Of a stretch of 56,321 nt of DNA, positions 9,717-18,384 are shown piece by piece. The stretch's first letter is position 1. Every line of letters starts with the position of its first letter. The position numbers and the translations under genes are program-made. The notes beneath the pieces were generated by a model. It saw only the letters and a program-made list of their open reading frames with translations. It did not search any database and was not told the origin of the DNA. Source of the stretch: an uncultured Verrucomicrobiota bacterium (GTDB lineage: Bacteria; Verrucomicrobiota; Verrucomicrobiia; Limisphaerales; UBA8199); assembly GCA_903873945.1 (NCBI GenBank), contig CAIQQM010000152.1, positions 1-56,321 on the forward strand. The letters run 5' to 3'.

Positions 9717-11636
9717 ATGAAGAAAAAATCATTTGAAACCATTCTCTATTCGACGGCCGGTGTCGTGGCGATGGCCCTGATCCTGATCGCCTTTAATGTC
9801 ATCACCGGTTCTGTGAAGCAGCGCGTGGACCTGACCCGGGAAAAGGCGTACACGCTTTCGGCCGGCACCAGGGCCATTTTGCGCAAGCTGGACGCGCCCG
9901 TGAAAATCCGCTTTTACTGCACGCAGAGCGAAGATGCCACGCCTGAGACGGTTTACCTCAAGAGCTATGCCAAACAGGTCGAGGATCTGTTGAGCGAATA
10001 CAAACAAGCTGCCGGCGGCAAACTAAAGGTGGAGAAATATGACCCCCGGCCGGATTCCGACGCCGAGGATTCCGCCCGGCTGGACGGTGTCGAAGGCGAA
10101 GCGCTGGCCAATGGTGAAAAATTCTATCTCGGCCTCGCCGTTAGCCTGGGGCTGGATGAGAAGCAAGCCATTCCATTCCTTGACCCCAACCGCGAGCGCC
10201 TTCTCGAATACGATCTGTCGCGCGCCATTTCACGGGTCGCCACGCCGGACAAGCCCGTCGTGGGCGTCATGAGCCCGCTGCCCGTCTTCGGCATGCCGGC
10301 CAATCCCATGATGATGCAGATGGGGCAGGGAGGGCAGGAACCGTGGGCACTCATCACCGAGCTCAAGAACGATTTCAACGTCAGGCAAGTCGGCATGGAC
10401 GTGGACAAGATTGACCATGATATCAAAGTGCTCGTCGTCATACATCCGCGGAATATTTATGACAGGGCGCAGTATGCCATCGACCAGTTTGTCCTGCGCG
10501 GCGGCAAGCTGATCGCCTTTCTTGACCCATTGCCGCTTGTGGACACGCGCGAACAGAATCAAATGCTCGGCGGCATTCCCAACACCGGTTCCTCTATGGA
10601 TAAGCTTCTCAAAGCCTGGGGCATTTCTTTCGATACGGGGAAAGTGGTGGCCGACATGAATTTCAAGATGCAGCTCGGCGGCCGCAACGGCCAGCCGCAG
10701 GATGCCCCCGCCTTTCTTTCGGTCACTCCCGAAGGCATCAACACCGATGATATCGTCACAAGCCAGATTGATAACATCTGGCTGCCTTTCGCGGGCGCGT
10801 TCACCGGCACACCCGCCGCCGGGTTGAAGGAAACCGTCCTGCTCAAGAGCACCAGGGAATCCCAGCTCGTGGACGGCTTCATGGCGAACCTTGGCGGCGA
10901 AAACATCATCAAAGACTTCAAGCCGTCGGGTATCGAGTATGCCCTTGCGATTCGCCTGGCCGGCAAATTCAAAACCGCCTTTCCCAACGGCCCGCCTGAG
11001 GACAGGAAGGAGGTTGACAAGAAGACCGGCGGAAAGGTCGCCGAACCCGCCCAGCCGGCCGATTCACTCAAGGAATCCGGGCAGGATGGCGCCGTCATCC
11101 TCGTTGGCGATGCCGATATGGTGTTCGACCGTTTCGCTCTGCGCCAGATTCAGAGTCCTTTCGGCAACATGGCGATGGCGATGAATGGGAATCTCAACTT
11201 CGCCCAGAATGCCGTTGAGCAATTCGCCGGCGACAATAACCTCATCGGCGTGCGCAGCCGTGCCACACAAAACCGCCCATTCACTCTCGTCAAGAAGCTG
11301 GAGGCGGCAGCGGAAGAAAACTATCGCAGCAAGATCAAGGAACTCGAAGAGAGCCTCGCTGACACCAAACGGCAGTTGAACGAGCTCCAGCAGAAAAAAG
11401 AAAAGGGCCAGCGCTTCATCCTTTCGCCCGAGCAGCAGGCTGCGTGGGATGGTTTCCAAAAGCGGCAGGCGGAGGTGAACATCAAACTAAAAGAGGAGCG
11501 CAAGAAACTGCGGCGTGACATCGATTCGCTCGAAACCCGGCTCAGGTGGTTTAACATCGCGGCCATGCCGCTCGCGGTCAGCCTGTTGGGCATCACTCTG
11601 GCTGTCTACAAACGCAAACTCACAGCGGCAAAATGA
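9717..11636 (+). CDS. GldG-family ABC transporter auxiliary protein
   Basis: A 639-residue protein anchored by an N-terminal span (about residues 10-30) and a C-terminal span (about 612-630), with a large periplasmic portion between. The region VDLTREKAYTLSAGTRAILRKLDAPVKIRFYCT is the start of the ABC-type uncharacterised transport (GldG) domain. A Glu/Lys-rich coiled coil (about residues 535-605) precedes the last span. Residues 435-460 look like a flexible linker. It lies in the ATPase-permease-GldG-DUF4340 order. In Bacteroidota GldFG with GldA affects gliding; in other phyla the complex has no assigned cargo. Confidence 0.85.
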   Translation: MKKKSFETILYSTAGVVAMALILIAFNVITGSVKQRVDLTREKAYTLSAGTRAILRKLDAPVKIRFYCTQSEDATPETVYLKSYAKQVEDLLSEYKQAAGGKLKVEKYDPRPDSDAEDSARLDGVEGEALANGEKFYLGLAVSLGLDEKQAIPFLDPNRERLLEYDLSRAISRVATPDKPVVGVMSPLPVFGMPANPMMMQMGQGGQEPWALITELKNDFNVRQVGMDVDKIDHDIKVLVVIHPRNIYDRAQYAIDQFVLRGGKLIAFLDPLPLVDTREQNQMLGGIPNTGSSMDKLLKAWGISFDTGKVVADMNFKMQLGGRNGQPQDAPAFLSVTPEGINTDDIVTSQIDNIWLPFAGAFTGTPAAGLKETVLLKSTRESQLVDGFMANLGGENIIKDFKPSGIEYALAIRLAGKFKTAFPNGPPEDRKEVDKKTGGKVAEPAQPADSLKESGQDGAVILVGDADMVFDRFALRQIQSPFGNMAMAMNGNLNFAQNAVEQFAGDNNLIGVRSRATQNRPFTLVKKLEAAAEENYRSKIKELEESLADTKRQLNELQQKKEKGQRFILSPEQQAAWDGFQKRQAEVNIKLKEERKKLRRDIDSLETRLRWFNIAAMPLAVSLLGITLAVYKRKLTAAK

Positions 11637-12865
11637 ATCGCAAACAACTCGCTATCCTGCTGGTTCTGGTGATTGTCCTTGGCGGCGCGGGCCTGCTCCT
11701 GCGTAAAAAGCAAGCGGCTTCCTGGGAAGGATCCAACCCTTCCGTCGGCCAGAAGCTTTTGGGCAATTTCCCGGTCAACGACATCACCCGCATCAACATC
11801 AAGCAGGGCACGAACGAATTGAACCTCGTCAAGCAGGATGACCTCTGGCGTGTGGGCGAGCGCAGCGGTTACCCCGCAAATTATTCTGAGATCAGCGACT
11901 TCCTCATCAAAGCGCGCGATTTGAGAATCGTTCAGAGCGAGAAGCTCGGCCCGTCGCAATGGCCCAGGCTCGCGCTCATCGCGGGGCAGGGGACCAATGC
12001 TGCACTTGAGGTGAACTTCCTCGGTCAGAACGACAAATCCATCAAGACGCTGCTCCTTGGTAAAATGCACACGAAGAAATCCAACCGCCAGTCTCCCTAT
12101 GGCGACATGGGCGGCGGTGATTGGCCTGACGGCCGCTTCGTCAGGGTCGGTGCTGATTCCGACAATGTTGTCCTGATCTCCGAAACCTTCGCCAACATCG
12201 AGCCCAGGCCGGATCTATGGCTCGATCGGGATTTCTTCAAGGTGGAAAAGGTTCGCTCTGTGGCCATCGCCTTTCCGGCAGTTACCAACTCATGGACGCT
12301 CACGCGCGACACCGCCACCGCCGAATGGAAGCTGGCTGACGCCAAACCCGGGGAGCAACTTGATTCCGCCAGGACCGTCGGCGTTTCCAATCCGCTCAGT
12401 GCGCTTAGCTTTGCCGACGTTGCCGTTAGCGCGAGCCTGGAGATGTTCGGTCTCGACAAGCCTATCGTGGCTAAGCTCGAAACCTTCGACAACTTTACTT
12501 ACACCGTCAAAGTCGGCCGGAAGACCAACGATAATTATCCGCTCACCTATACTGTGACGGCGCAGTTCCCGAAGGAGCGCACGCCGGGCAAGGATGAAAA
12601 GCCCGAAGATAAAGCCCGGCTCGACAAGGAATTCCAGGAGACGCAGAAAAAGCTCGAAGAAAAGCTCGCCCAGGAAAAGACCGGCGAGAAATGGATTTAC
12701 CTCGTCTCGACCTGGACGCTTGACCCGCTCCTCAAAGAACGCAGCCAGCTATTCGTCGAAAAAAAGGAAGAGCCGAAGAAAGACGACAAACCTGTGTCCA
12801 CCGGACCGGCGACGCCCGAAGGCGAGTCCACCAACACGCCGCTGGCCGAAGCGGACGCGGCGTAA
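11633..12865 (+). CDS. DUF4340 domain-containing protein
   Basis: A 410-residue protein with one N-terminal membrane span (LAILLVLVIVLGGAGLLL) followed by a periplasmic repeat-like domain. FPVNDITRINIKQGTNELNLVKQDDLWRV matches the beginning of DUF4340, which accompanies GldG-like genes in many phyla. It overlaps the GldG-like gene by four bases (ATGA), so the two are co-translated. The last 60 residues are Lys/Glu/Pro-rich and probably disordered. No enzymatic motif is visible; a structural or cargo-binding part of the ABC complex is likely. Confidence 0.82.
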   Translation: MNRKQLAILLVLVIVLGGAGLLLRKKQAASWEGSNPSVGQKLLGNFPVNDITRINIKQGTNELNLVKQDDLWRVGERSGYPANYSEISDFLIKARDLRIVQSEKLGPSQWPRLALIAGQGTNAALEVNFLGQNDKSIKTLLLGKMHTKKSNRQSPYGDMGGGDWPDGRFVRVGADSDNVVLISETFANIEPRPDLWLDRDFFKVEKVRSVAIAFPAVTNSWTLTRDTATAEWKLADAKPGEQLDSARTVGVSNPLSALSFADVAVSASLEMFGLDKPIVAKLETFDNFTYTVKVGRKTNDNYPLTYTVTAQFPKERTPGKDEKPEDKARLDKEFQETQKKLEEKLAQEKTGEKWIYLVSTWTLDPLLKERSQLFVEKKEEPKKDDKPVSTGPATPEGESTNTPLAEADAA

Positions 12866-12896
12866 GGTCTGGCCGCCAAATCCCGTCTCGGTTTCC

Positions 12897-13328
12897 TTAC
12901 CTGGGTCTTGAGGCGGATGCGTTCGGATTGATTTGCACCACGTCGCCGGGCTGCAAGGGCACATCCTCGCCGTTGAGCAACTGGTTCGGGTCCACTTTGA
13001 TAGCGCGGCCGTTTCGTACGATGACAATGTCGTTCGGGTCGGTCGGGCCGGTATAATCGGCGGCCAAAATGGCTTTGGCCAACGTCATGTCCTCGGTCCA
13101 CGGCACGATGGGATTCCTTACCGGACCGATGATGGTTACGCTCGACCCTTGGGTCCGCTGCATGCCGGTCATCGCCTGTTGCTGACCGGCGATGAATGCC
13201 GCCTGCGCATCAGCCCGGGCTTTGGTTCTGGTCACGCAGCCCACTAGGGTCAGCGTGACAAGCAATATCACGCCAGGAGCCTGTTTGAAAATTCCAAGGG
13301 GTGCCGGGGACTCTGGTATTGTTGTCAT
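12897..13328 (-). CDS. SLBB-like lipoprotein
   Basis: A 143-residue protein with a hydrophobic signal and lipobox LTLVGC (cysteine near residue 31), so it is probably lipid-anchored. From residue about 62, SVTIIGPVRNPIVPWTEDMTL then LAKAILAADYTGPTDPNDI and PLQPGDVVQI resemble one SLBB/polysaccharide-export (Wza) soluble-ligand-binding unit. Whole Wza proteins carry more domains, so this is a stand-alone version. It converges with the DUF4340 gene, and no capsule export genes are adjacent. Confidence 0.7.
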   Translation of the reverse strand: MTTIPESPAPLGIFKQAPGVILLVTLTLVGCVTRTKARADAQAAFIAGQQQAMTGMQRTQGSSVTIIGPVRNPIVPWTEDMTLAKAILAADYTGPTDPNDIVIVRNGRAIKVDPNQLLNGEDVPLQPGDVVQINPNASASRPR

Positions 13329-13469
13329 GGCTCTATAGGCCTGGTTGTTTCAATTTTTTTCAAACTCGCTGAGTGATTCCAGGTCCATGTCCAATCTTAT
13401 CCTTCAACAACCGTCTGTGCAAAAAGTTCCGCCAGGCGCGCGGTTGGGGTCCGGAGTGAAACATCCTGG

Positions 13470-13952
13470 CTAACAGCTCGTCGGGGCTTCGCCGAGCACC
13501 TCGATGCAGTGAGGGATGGCTGCGGCAACAAAACCGAGGCATTCCAACGCGCCGCTTGGCTTGCCTGGTAGGCAAATCACCAGTGTTTTGTCCACTACAA
13601 CCGCGAGATTGCGGGAGAGGATGGCATTCTTCGTGAGCTTCAGTGATTCCATCCGCATGGCTTCCCCGAAACCCGGCAGTTCGCGGTGAGCGATTGCGCG
13701 CACGGCTTCCGGTGTTACATCGCGCGCGGCTACGCCGGTGCCGCCGGTCGTAAGGATAAGATGGCAGCCGTGGGCAATCTGCTCACGGATGGCGCGCTGG
13801 ATCTCGCGCTTTTCGTCCGGGACGATCGATTGCGTCAGAACTTTCCAACCGTAAGCGGCAGCCGCCTGTTTCAGCGCGGGGCCGCCAAGGTCATCATAGA
13901 GTCCCTTCGAGGCGCGGTCCGAAACAGTTATAATGCCTGCGTTGATGTGCAT
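13470..13952 (-). CDS. mog: Molybdopterin adenylyltransferase (MogA/MoaB family)
   Basis: A 160-residue enzyme of molybdenum cofactor synthesis that adenylylates molybdopterin before metal insertion. The family motifs GIITVSDRASKG at the start, LILTTGGTGVAARDVTPEA (MPT-binding) and LPGFGEAMR are intact. CLPGKPSGALECL near the C-terminus fits as well. It lies 39 bases downstream of moaC on the same strand, so the two are likely cotranscribed. MogA and MoaB cannot be separated by eye. Confidence 0.9.
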   Translation of the reverse strand: MHINAGIITVSDRASKGLYDDLGGPALKQAAAAYGWKVLTQSIVPDEKREIQRAIREQIAHGCHLILTTGGTGVAARDVTPEAVRAIAHRELPGFGEAMRMESLKLTKNAILSRNLAVVVDKTLVICLPGKPSGALECLGFVAAAIPHCIEVLGEAPTSC

Positions 13953-13991
13953 GATGTGAATTTGCGAGGTGGAGGGGATAAAGGAACCGGA

Positions 13992-14444
13992 TCACCTTTT
14001 TGTTTTGGAAAGAAGTTTCACGTCTGATATGCGCATTTGTTTGTCTACAGCCTTGCACATGTCGTAAATCGTCAGGGCTGCGACGCTGACGGCGGTGAGA
14101 GCTTCCATTTCGACGCCTGTCTGTGCGGCGATCTTGGCGCAGGCGCTGATAACAATTCGATCCCGGGTCCCGGGAAATTCGAAGTTGACCTCGCAATGCG
14201 TGAGGGGCAGGGGATGGCAGAGGGGGATGAGCTCCCCGGTTTTCTTGGCTGCCATGATGCCCGCCAGGCGCGCTGCAGCGAGGACATTGCCTTTGGCAAT
14301 TGTCTTGGACTCGATCAGCTTCAGGGTGCTTTTCAGCAAATGAATTTCACCGCGTGCAATGGCCTCTCGAAACATCACCGGTTTCTCGGAGACATCTACC
14401 ATGCTGGCCTCGCCGCGCGCGTCTGTGTGCGTCAGCTTTTTCAT
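13992..14444 (-). CDS. moaC: Cyclic pyranopterin monophosphate synthase MoaC
   Basis: A 150-residue enzyme for the second step of molybdopterin synthesis, turning the 3',8-cyclo-GTP made by MoaA into cPMP. THTDARGEASMVDVSEK at the start, the conserved LIPLCHPLPLTHCEV, and MEALTAVSVAALTIYDMCKAVDK with the catalytic lysine near the C-terminus are all present at full length. It is followed by mog and starts 12 bases after the panB stop. No other molybdenum genes are in the window. Confidence 0.96.
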   Translation of the reverse strand: MKKLTHTDARGEASMVDVSEKPVMFREAIARGEIHLLKSTLKLIESKTIAKGNVLAAARLAGIMAAKKTGELIPLCHPLPLTHCEVNFEFPGTRDRIVISACAKIAAQTGVEMEALTAVSVAALTIYDMCKAVDKQMRISDVKLLSKTKR

Positions 14445-14456
14445 AGTTGTCGGCTC

Positions 14457-15242
14457 TTAACCTTTCAGCGGTTTTTGTGACTCAACGCCCTTCTTCCAAT
14501 CCTTTACCACCGCCCGCATCTGTTCCGCCGCGTTGAGCTTTGGTTTCACGTGCTTAAGACTATACCAGGGCAGCATCCCCAACAAATCGGGCGTGACGAG
14601 GATTTGGCCGTCGCAATCCGGCCCCGCGCCGATGCCGATTGTGGGGATGGAGATTCGCTGGGTCAATTCCCGGGCGACGGGTGGCGTCACAAGCTCCAGC
14701 ACTAACGCGAAGGCTCCGGCCGCTGCCAACGCCTCGGCGTCCGCGAGTAACGCTTCCTGTTCCGGATGATTTTTGCCCTTAACACGGTAGCCGCCTTCCT
14801 CGAGCACATGTTGTGGCAGCATGCCCAGATGTCCCATGAAAGGTATGCCGCTTTCCACAATAGCGCGAACCTGTCCGGAAATAGCTCGGCCGCCCTCGGC
14901 CTTGACAGCTTCGGCGCCGGCGGCTGCCAGACGCCTTGCATTTGCCACGGCGCTCTCGACGGACTCATAGCTGCGATAAGGCAGGTCCGCTACCAGCAGC
15001 GCCCGGGGTTTGGCCCGTGCTGCCGCGCGCACGTGATGTTCCATTTCCGCCAGGGTTACTTGCGTGGTATCCGGATAGCCCAGCACAACCATGCCGAGCG
15101 AATCGCCAACCAGGATCAGCGGAATGCCGGCTTCATCCAGCAGCCGCGCCATTGGAAAATCATACGCGGTGAGCGCGGCGATTTTTTCACCGCGCACTTT
15201 CATCGCGCGAATGGTCTGCGCGGTTACTTTGGTTTCCGTCAT
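14457..15242 (-). CDS. panB: 3-methyl-2-oxobutanoate hydroxymethyltransferase
   Basis: A 261-residue TIM-barrel enzyme of pantothenate synthesis that transfers a hydroxymethyl group from methylene-tetrahydrofolate to 2-oxoisovalerate. ALTAYDFPMARLLDEAGI, VGDSLGMVVLGY, HVRAAARAKPRALLVADLPY and MGHLGMLPQ match PanB, as does IGIGAGPDCDGQILV. The frame is open about 70 codons further upstream, but similarity begins at the ATG at 15242 (MTETKVTAQTIRAMK). It lies upstream of moaC in the same direction. The next pantothenate enzyme, PanE, is encoded separately at 31.6 kb. Confidence 0.96.
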   Translation of the reverse strand: MTETKVTAQTIRAMKVRGEKIAALTAYDFPMARLLDEAGIPLILVGDSLGMVVLGYPDTTQVTLAEMEHHVRAAARAKPRALLVADLPYRSYESVESAVANARRLAAAGAEAVKAEGGRAISGQVRAIVESGIPFMGHLGMLPQHVLEEGGYRVKGKNHPEQEALLADAEALAAAGAFALVLELVTPPVARELTQRISIPTIGIGAGPDCDGQILVTPDLLGMLPWYSLKHVKPKLNAAEQMRAVVKDWKKGVESQKPLKG

Positions 15243-15478
15243 GCCACAACCATTGCGGCACCTGCACTGCCCGACAAGCGAAATTTGCGCAAACTTCCAG
15301 CCTGCGCGTTCGGGAACTGCTGCGGAATCCGTACGCTCGATGGGCTGAAACCGGGGGAACCAAACGGTTTCCGGCCACGCCGAATCCGCATGGCATTGGA
15401 CATTGAAAAAGCGGGACAGAACCAGTAACCAGCCCCTTGCCGCTGGGGCCAATCGCGCTTCTGGCAGTGCAGAGACTG

Positions 15479-16492
15479 CTACCGTCTGAAACTTGCCACC
15501 AGTTCCTCCGGCACAACGGTGGCCGTGCCAAGTTTGCCCACAACAATGCCGGCGGCATGGTTGGAGATGATCGCTGCTTCGACAGGCGAGGCGCCGGCCG
15601 CAATTGCCAGCGTGAACGAGGCAATGACCGTGTCACCCGCGCCGGACACATCGAATACTTCCTGCGCAACCGTCGGGATGTGAAACGGCTTTCGATCGCG
15701 CTGGCAAAGCAGCATTCCCAGTTCGCCAAGAGTAATCAAAAGCACCGCAGGCCGCAGCCGGTTCAACAATAGTTCGGCCACGCGCATCAGGTTGGCGTCT
15801 GCCAGCGGATCGTTGTTGCGCGTTTCATCCGGTAGATTGGCCAATTCGAAGGCCTCTTTGCGGTTGGGTGTGATGAGTGAAAAACCTGATAAATTAAGCA
15901 GGTGAACCGGTTTTGGGTCAAGGCTTAGCCAGACACCGTGGCTTCGGCAAAGCAGTTTGATTTCCTCCAGCAGGGCCTGCGTAATGACACCTTTGCCATA
16001 GTCGCCGACGATCACGGCTGAGGTGCTGGCGATAATCGAACGCACGTTGGAAACAAGCCGGCGCGTCAGCGACTCATCCAGTCCATCGCGAGCTTCGCGG
16101 TCAATGCGCACGACTTGCTGTTTTTGGGCTACGATTCGGGTTTTTACGCTCGTCGGCCGCGAGGCGCTGGCAAGCATTCCGCCGCAACCCACGTGATGCT
16201 CGCTCAGGAGTTGTTTGAGTTGTCGGGCGGCGGAATCCCGCCCCGTAACGGCGAACAACTCCGTGGGGACATTCAAGGCCGTGAGATTGCGCGCGACGTT
16301 GGCAGCTCCACCGGGCATGAAATTCTCCTGCTCAAAATCCACGACGGGAACCGGCGCTTCGGGTGAAATCCGCGCCACGCTGCCCCAGATAAACTGGTCC
16401 AGCATGACATCGCCGATAACCAACACCCGGGTCCGTCTTGCGGCGCTCAGGACCTGGTGGACACGCTCTGCCGATAATACGGTTCGGTTCAT
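15479..16492 (-). CDS. rfaE1: D-glycero-beta-D-manno-heptose-7-phosphate kinase (RfaE1/HldE kinase domain)
   Basis: A 337-residue PfkB-family sugar kinase. VLVIGDVMLDQFIWGSVARISPEAPVPVV is the diagnostic N-terminus of RfaE domain 1. GGAANVARNL binds the sugar, and the ATP/anion-hole motif VSGAGDTVIASFTLAIAAG contains the catalytic aspartate. The nucleotidyltransferase domain of bifunctional HldE is missing, so a separate adenylyltransferase is expected elsewhere. It implies ADP-heptose synthesis and thus LPS with a heptose core, or ADP-heptose for other glycoconjugates. Confidence 0.9.
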   Translation of the reverse strand: MNRTVLSAERVHQVLSAARRTRVLVIGDVMLDQFIWGSVARISPEAPVPVVDFEQENFMPGGAANVARNLTALNVPTELFAVTGRDSAARQLKQLLSEHHVGCGGMLASASRPTSVKTRIVAQKQQVVRIDREARDGLDESLTRRLVSNVRSIIASTSAVIVGDYGKGVITQALLEEIKLLCRSHGVWLSLDPKPVHLLNLSGFSLITPNRKEAFELANLPDETRNNDPLADANLMRVAELLLNRLRPAVLLITLGELGMLLCQRDRKPFHIPTVAQEVFDVSGAGDTVIASFTLAIAAGASPVEAAIISNHAAGIVVGKLGTATVVPEELVASFRR

Positions 16493-16701
16493 TTTATTCT
16501 AATCCAAGAATGGACCTTCTGAAGACATCCGAACCAATTCTGCGTGAACACGTGTGAGTTGTCGAGCGGCGAAGCGGTCAGGGTCTGAAGAGTTGGGCAG
16601 GTTGCCCGGTGCCGGCGGCTGAACGGCGGCTTCGCATGCTTCCGGCACTGGGTTGCTGGGATATGGACAACGGCCGGTTTGTGCTGGCTTGAGAAGGGAG
16701 A

Positions 16702-17415
16702 TCATCTCTCCCTCTGGAGTTCAGTCCGAATCTGCATGAGGATTTCATAATAACGCCAGGCCGCGGGCGCATCAGGTTCCTGATAATGGTCCGGCTTCAG
16801 CACAAGGTTGCCGGTGGCGAGCAGCACCTGTCTTGCTTGTGGGTTCTGCCGGACCTTTTCACGGGTTGCTTCGACGATCAGTCGATAATGCTCGCCCGGA
16901 ACGGCGGGTTTGTACTCGATTCGCTTTCCTTCGAAAGTCACCCAGGTGATGCCCATCTTCTTCATGTTGTCGTCGTCGGGTGTGCCTGCTCGCTTCGCTT
17001 CAAAACCCGTTAATTGTGTCACTTGTTGCCGCGTCAAAGCCCAGCGCAGATCCGGGAATGTGGCGCGGGGATCGTCCGGACCTTCGGGGTATTTCATCAT
17101 TTGCCAGAATCCCTCCATGCTCGCGTAGCGCTGGCCGTGCAGGGTGAACGGCGTCGCGGCAAAATTTGAAAGCAGGCCCAGCTCGTTGCGTTTGGACAGG
17201 ATGACTTCCCCGGGACCGGCATCTTGCGGTAGGATTTCCCATGCTGGCGCGCCTTCCCTGGGAACCGGTGCCCACCAGGCGGCTGGATAGCTCGAACTCG
17301 AGTCGGCGTGCTTCTTTGGTAACGACGCTTCGCGCGGCGAATAACAACCGGCAAGGACCAAAGTGAAAATAAGCAATGGCTTAAAACCGTGTCGCACCCG
17401 GACTTTTTGGCACAT
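16702..17415 (-). CDS. NADAR-domain lipoprotein (YbiA/DUF1768-like)
   Basis: A 237-residue protein. The first 24 residues form a lipoprotein signal ending LVLAGC, so the protein should be exported and lipid-anchored. From about residue 70 it has the NADAR/DUF1768 core: LSKRNELGLLSNFAATPF, RYASMEGFWQMMKYP, the Trp/Thr-rich middle and ARQVLLATGNLVLKPDHY. NADAR proteins cleave N-glycosidic bonds in riboflavin intermediates (YbiA) or remove ADP-ribose from guanine, both cytosolic tasks. A secreted form is unusual. The start could be slightly downstream, but the lipobox argues for this one. Confidence 0.75.
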   Translation of the reverse strand: MCQKVRVRHGFKPLLIFTLVLAGCYSPREASLPKKHADSSSSYPAAWWAPVPREGAPAWEILPQDAGPGEVILSKRNELGLLSNFAATPFTLHGQRYASMEGFWQMMKYPEGPDDPRATFPDLRWALTRQQVTQLTGFEAKRAGTPDDDNMKKMGITWVTFEGKRIEYKPAVPGEHYRLIVEATREKVRQNPQARQVLLATGNLVLKPDHYQEPDAPAAWRYYEILMQIRTELQRER

Positions 17416-17524
17416 TATCCGGGGTCTTTCAAGGAGGGGTTTTGTGCGGATGCAAATCCGTTGACCGCGCTCCGCGGCGAACTTTGCGCCTTGAACTTTG
17501 CGTCCGGGACCTTAGTTTCTGGGC

Positions 17525-18298
17525 ATGTTCCGTCCGTGCATCGATCTGCATGAAGGCAAGGTGAAGCAAATTGTCGGCGGCACCCTGGGAGCAGGACCCG
17601 GACAATTGCGGACCAACTTTGTTTCGGAGCGTTCCGCTGCGTGGTATGCGGAGTTGTACCAACGGGATAAATTGGGCGGCGGCCATGTTATCATGCTCGG
17701 CCCGGGTAACGATCGCGAGGCGCGCGCAGCTCTGAAGGCCTACCCCGGGGGCCTGCAAATCGGTGGGGGTGTCACGTTGGAAAACGCTCATGAATGGCTG
17801 GATGCGGGCGCTTCCCATGTCATCGTAACCTCATGGGCGTTTCGTGATGGCAGGCTGGAATATGGCCGGCTCGCGCGGCTTGTCGAAACAATTGGTCGCG
17901 AGCGGCTGATCCTGGACTTGAGTTGTCGCCGCCGTGAGGGTGATTATTTTGTTGTAACAGATCGGTGGCAGAAATTCACTAACGTCAGGATATGCCAGGA
18001 AACTTTGGAAAGGCTTGCCGGCGCATGCGCGGAGTTCCTCATCCACGCGGTTGATGTTGAAGGACTGTGCCAGGGAATCGATCGGGAGCTTGTCTCCGAA
18101 CTTGGCGCGTGGTCCCCGATTCCTACCACGTATGCAGGCGGCGTGCATTTGCTGGCGGACCTTGAGACGGTGGAAAAACTGGGGAACGGGAAAATTGATG
18201 TCACCGTCGGCTCTGCCCTTGATATTTTCGGCGGCAAAGGAGTCCGCTACGAGGACGCAGTCGCTTTCAATCAGCGTTTGCTGAAGCCGAATGGTTGA
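17525..18298 (+). CDS. hisA: HisA, phosphoribosylformimino-AICAR ribotide isomerase, eukaryote-like type
   Basis: A 257-residue TIM-barrel isomerase of histidine synthesis. The N-terminal FRPCIDLHEGKVKQIVGGTL, the catalytic-type Asp in LILDLSCRR, and FLIHAVDVEGLCQGID with PIPTTYAGGV and DVTVGSALDIFGG closely follow the HIS6/HisA form of plants and fungi. The usual bacterial HisA differs in these segments. It stands alone rather than in a his operon. The upstream gap carries two spaced copies of GAACTTTGCG (about 17479-17503). Function is well supported; the transfer history is inference. Confidence 0.9.
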   Translation: MFRPCIDLHEGKVKQIVGGTLGAGPGQLRTNFVSERSAAWYAELYQRDKLGGGHVIMLGPGNDREARAALKAYPGGLQIGGGVTLENAHEWLDAGASHVIVTSWAFRDGRLEYGRLARLVETIGRERLILDLSCRRREGDYFVVTDRWQKFTNVRICQETLERLAGACAEFLIHAVDVEGLCQGIDRELVSELGAWSPIPTTYAGGVHLLADLETVEKLGNGKIDVTVGSALDIFGGKGVRYEDAVAFNQRLLKPNG

Positions 18299-18384
18299 CG
18301 CGTCTGCGGCACGGATGTCAATTCGGCCGCAACAAGAAGATTTACACGCGCACTTAATTTCCCGACTCTGAATGGGGAACGATA

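Noticed and set aside
16499-16705. 68-residue minus-strand frame overlapping the NADAR gene stop by four bases
   Set aside because: Proline-rich with no similarity, no motif and no independent support; overlap alone is weak evidence for so short a frame.
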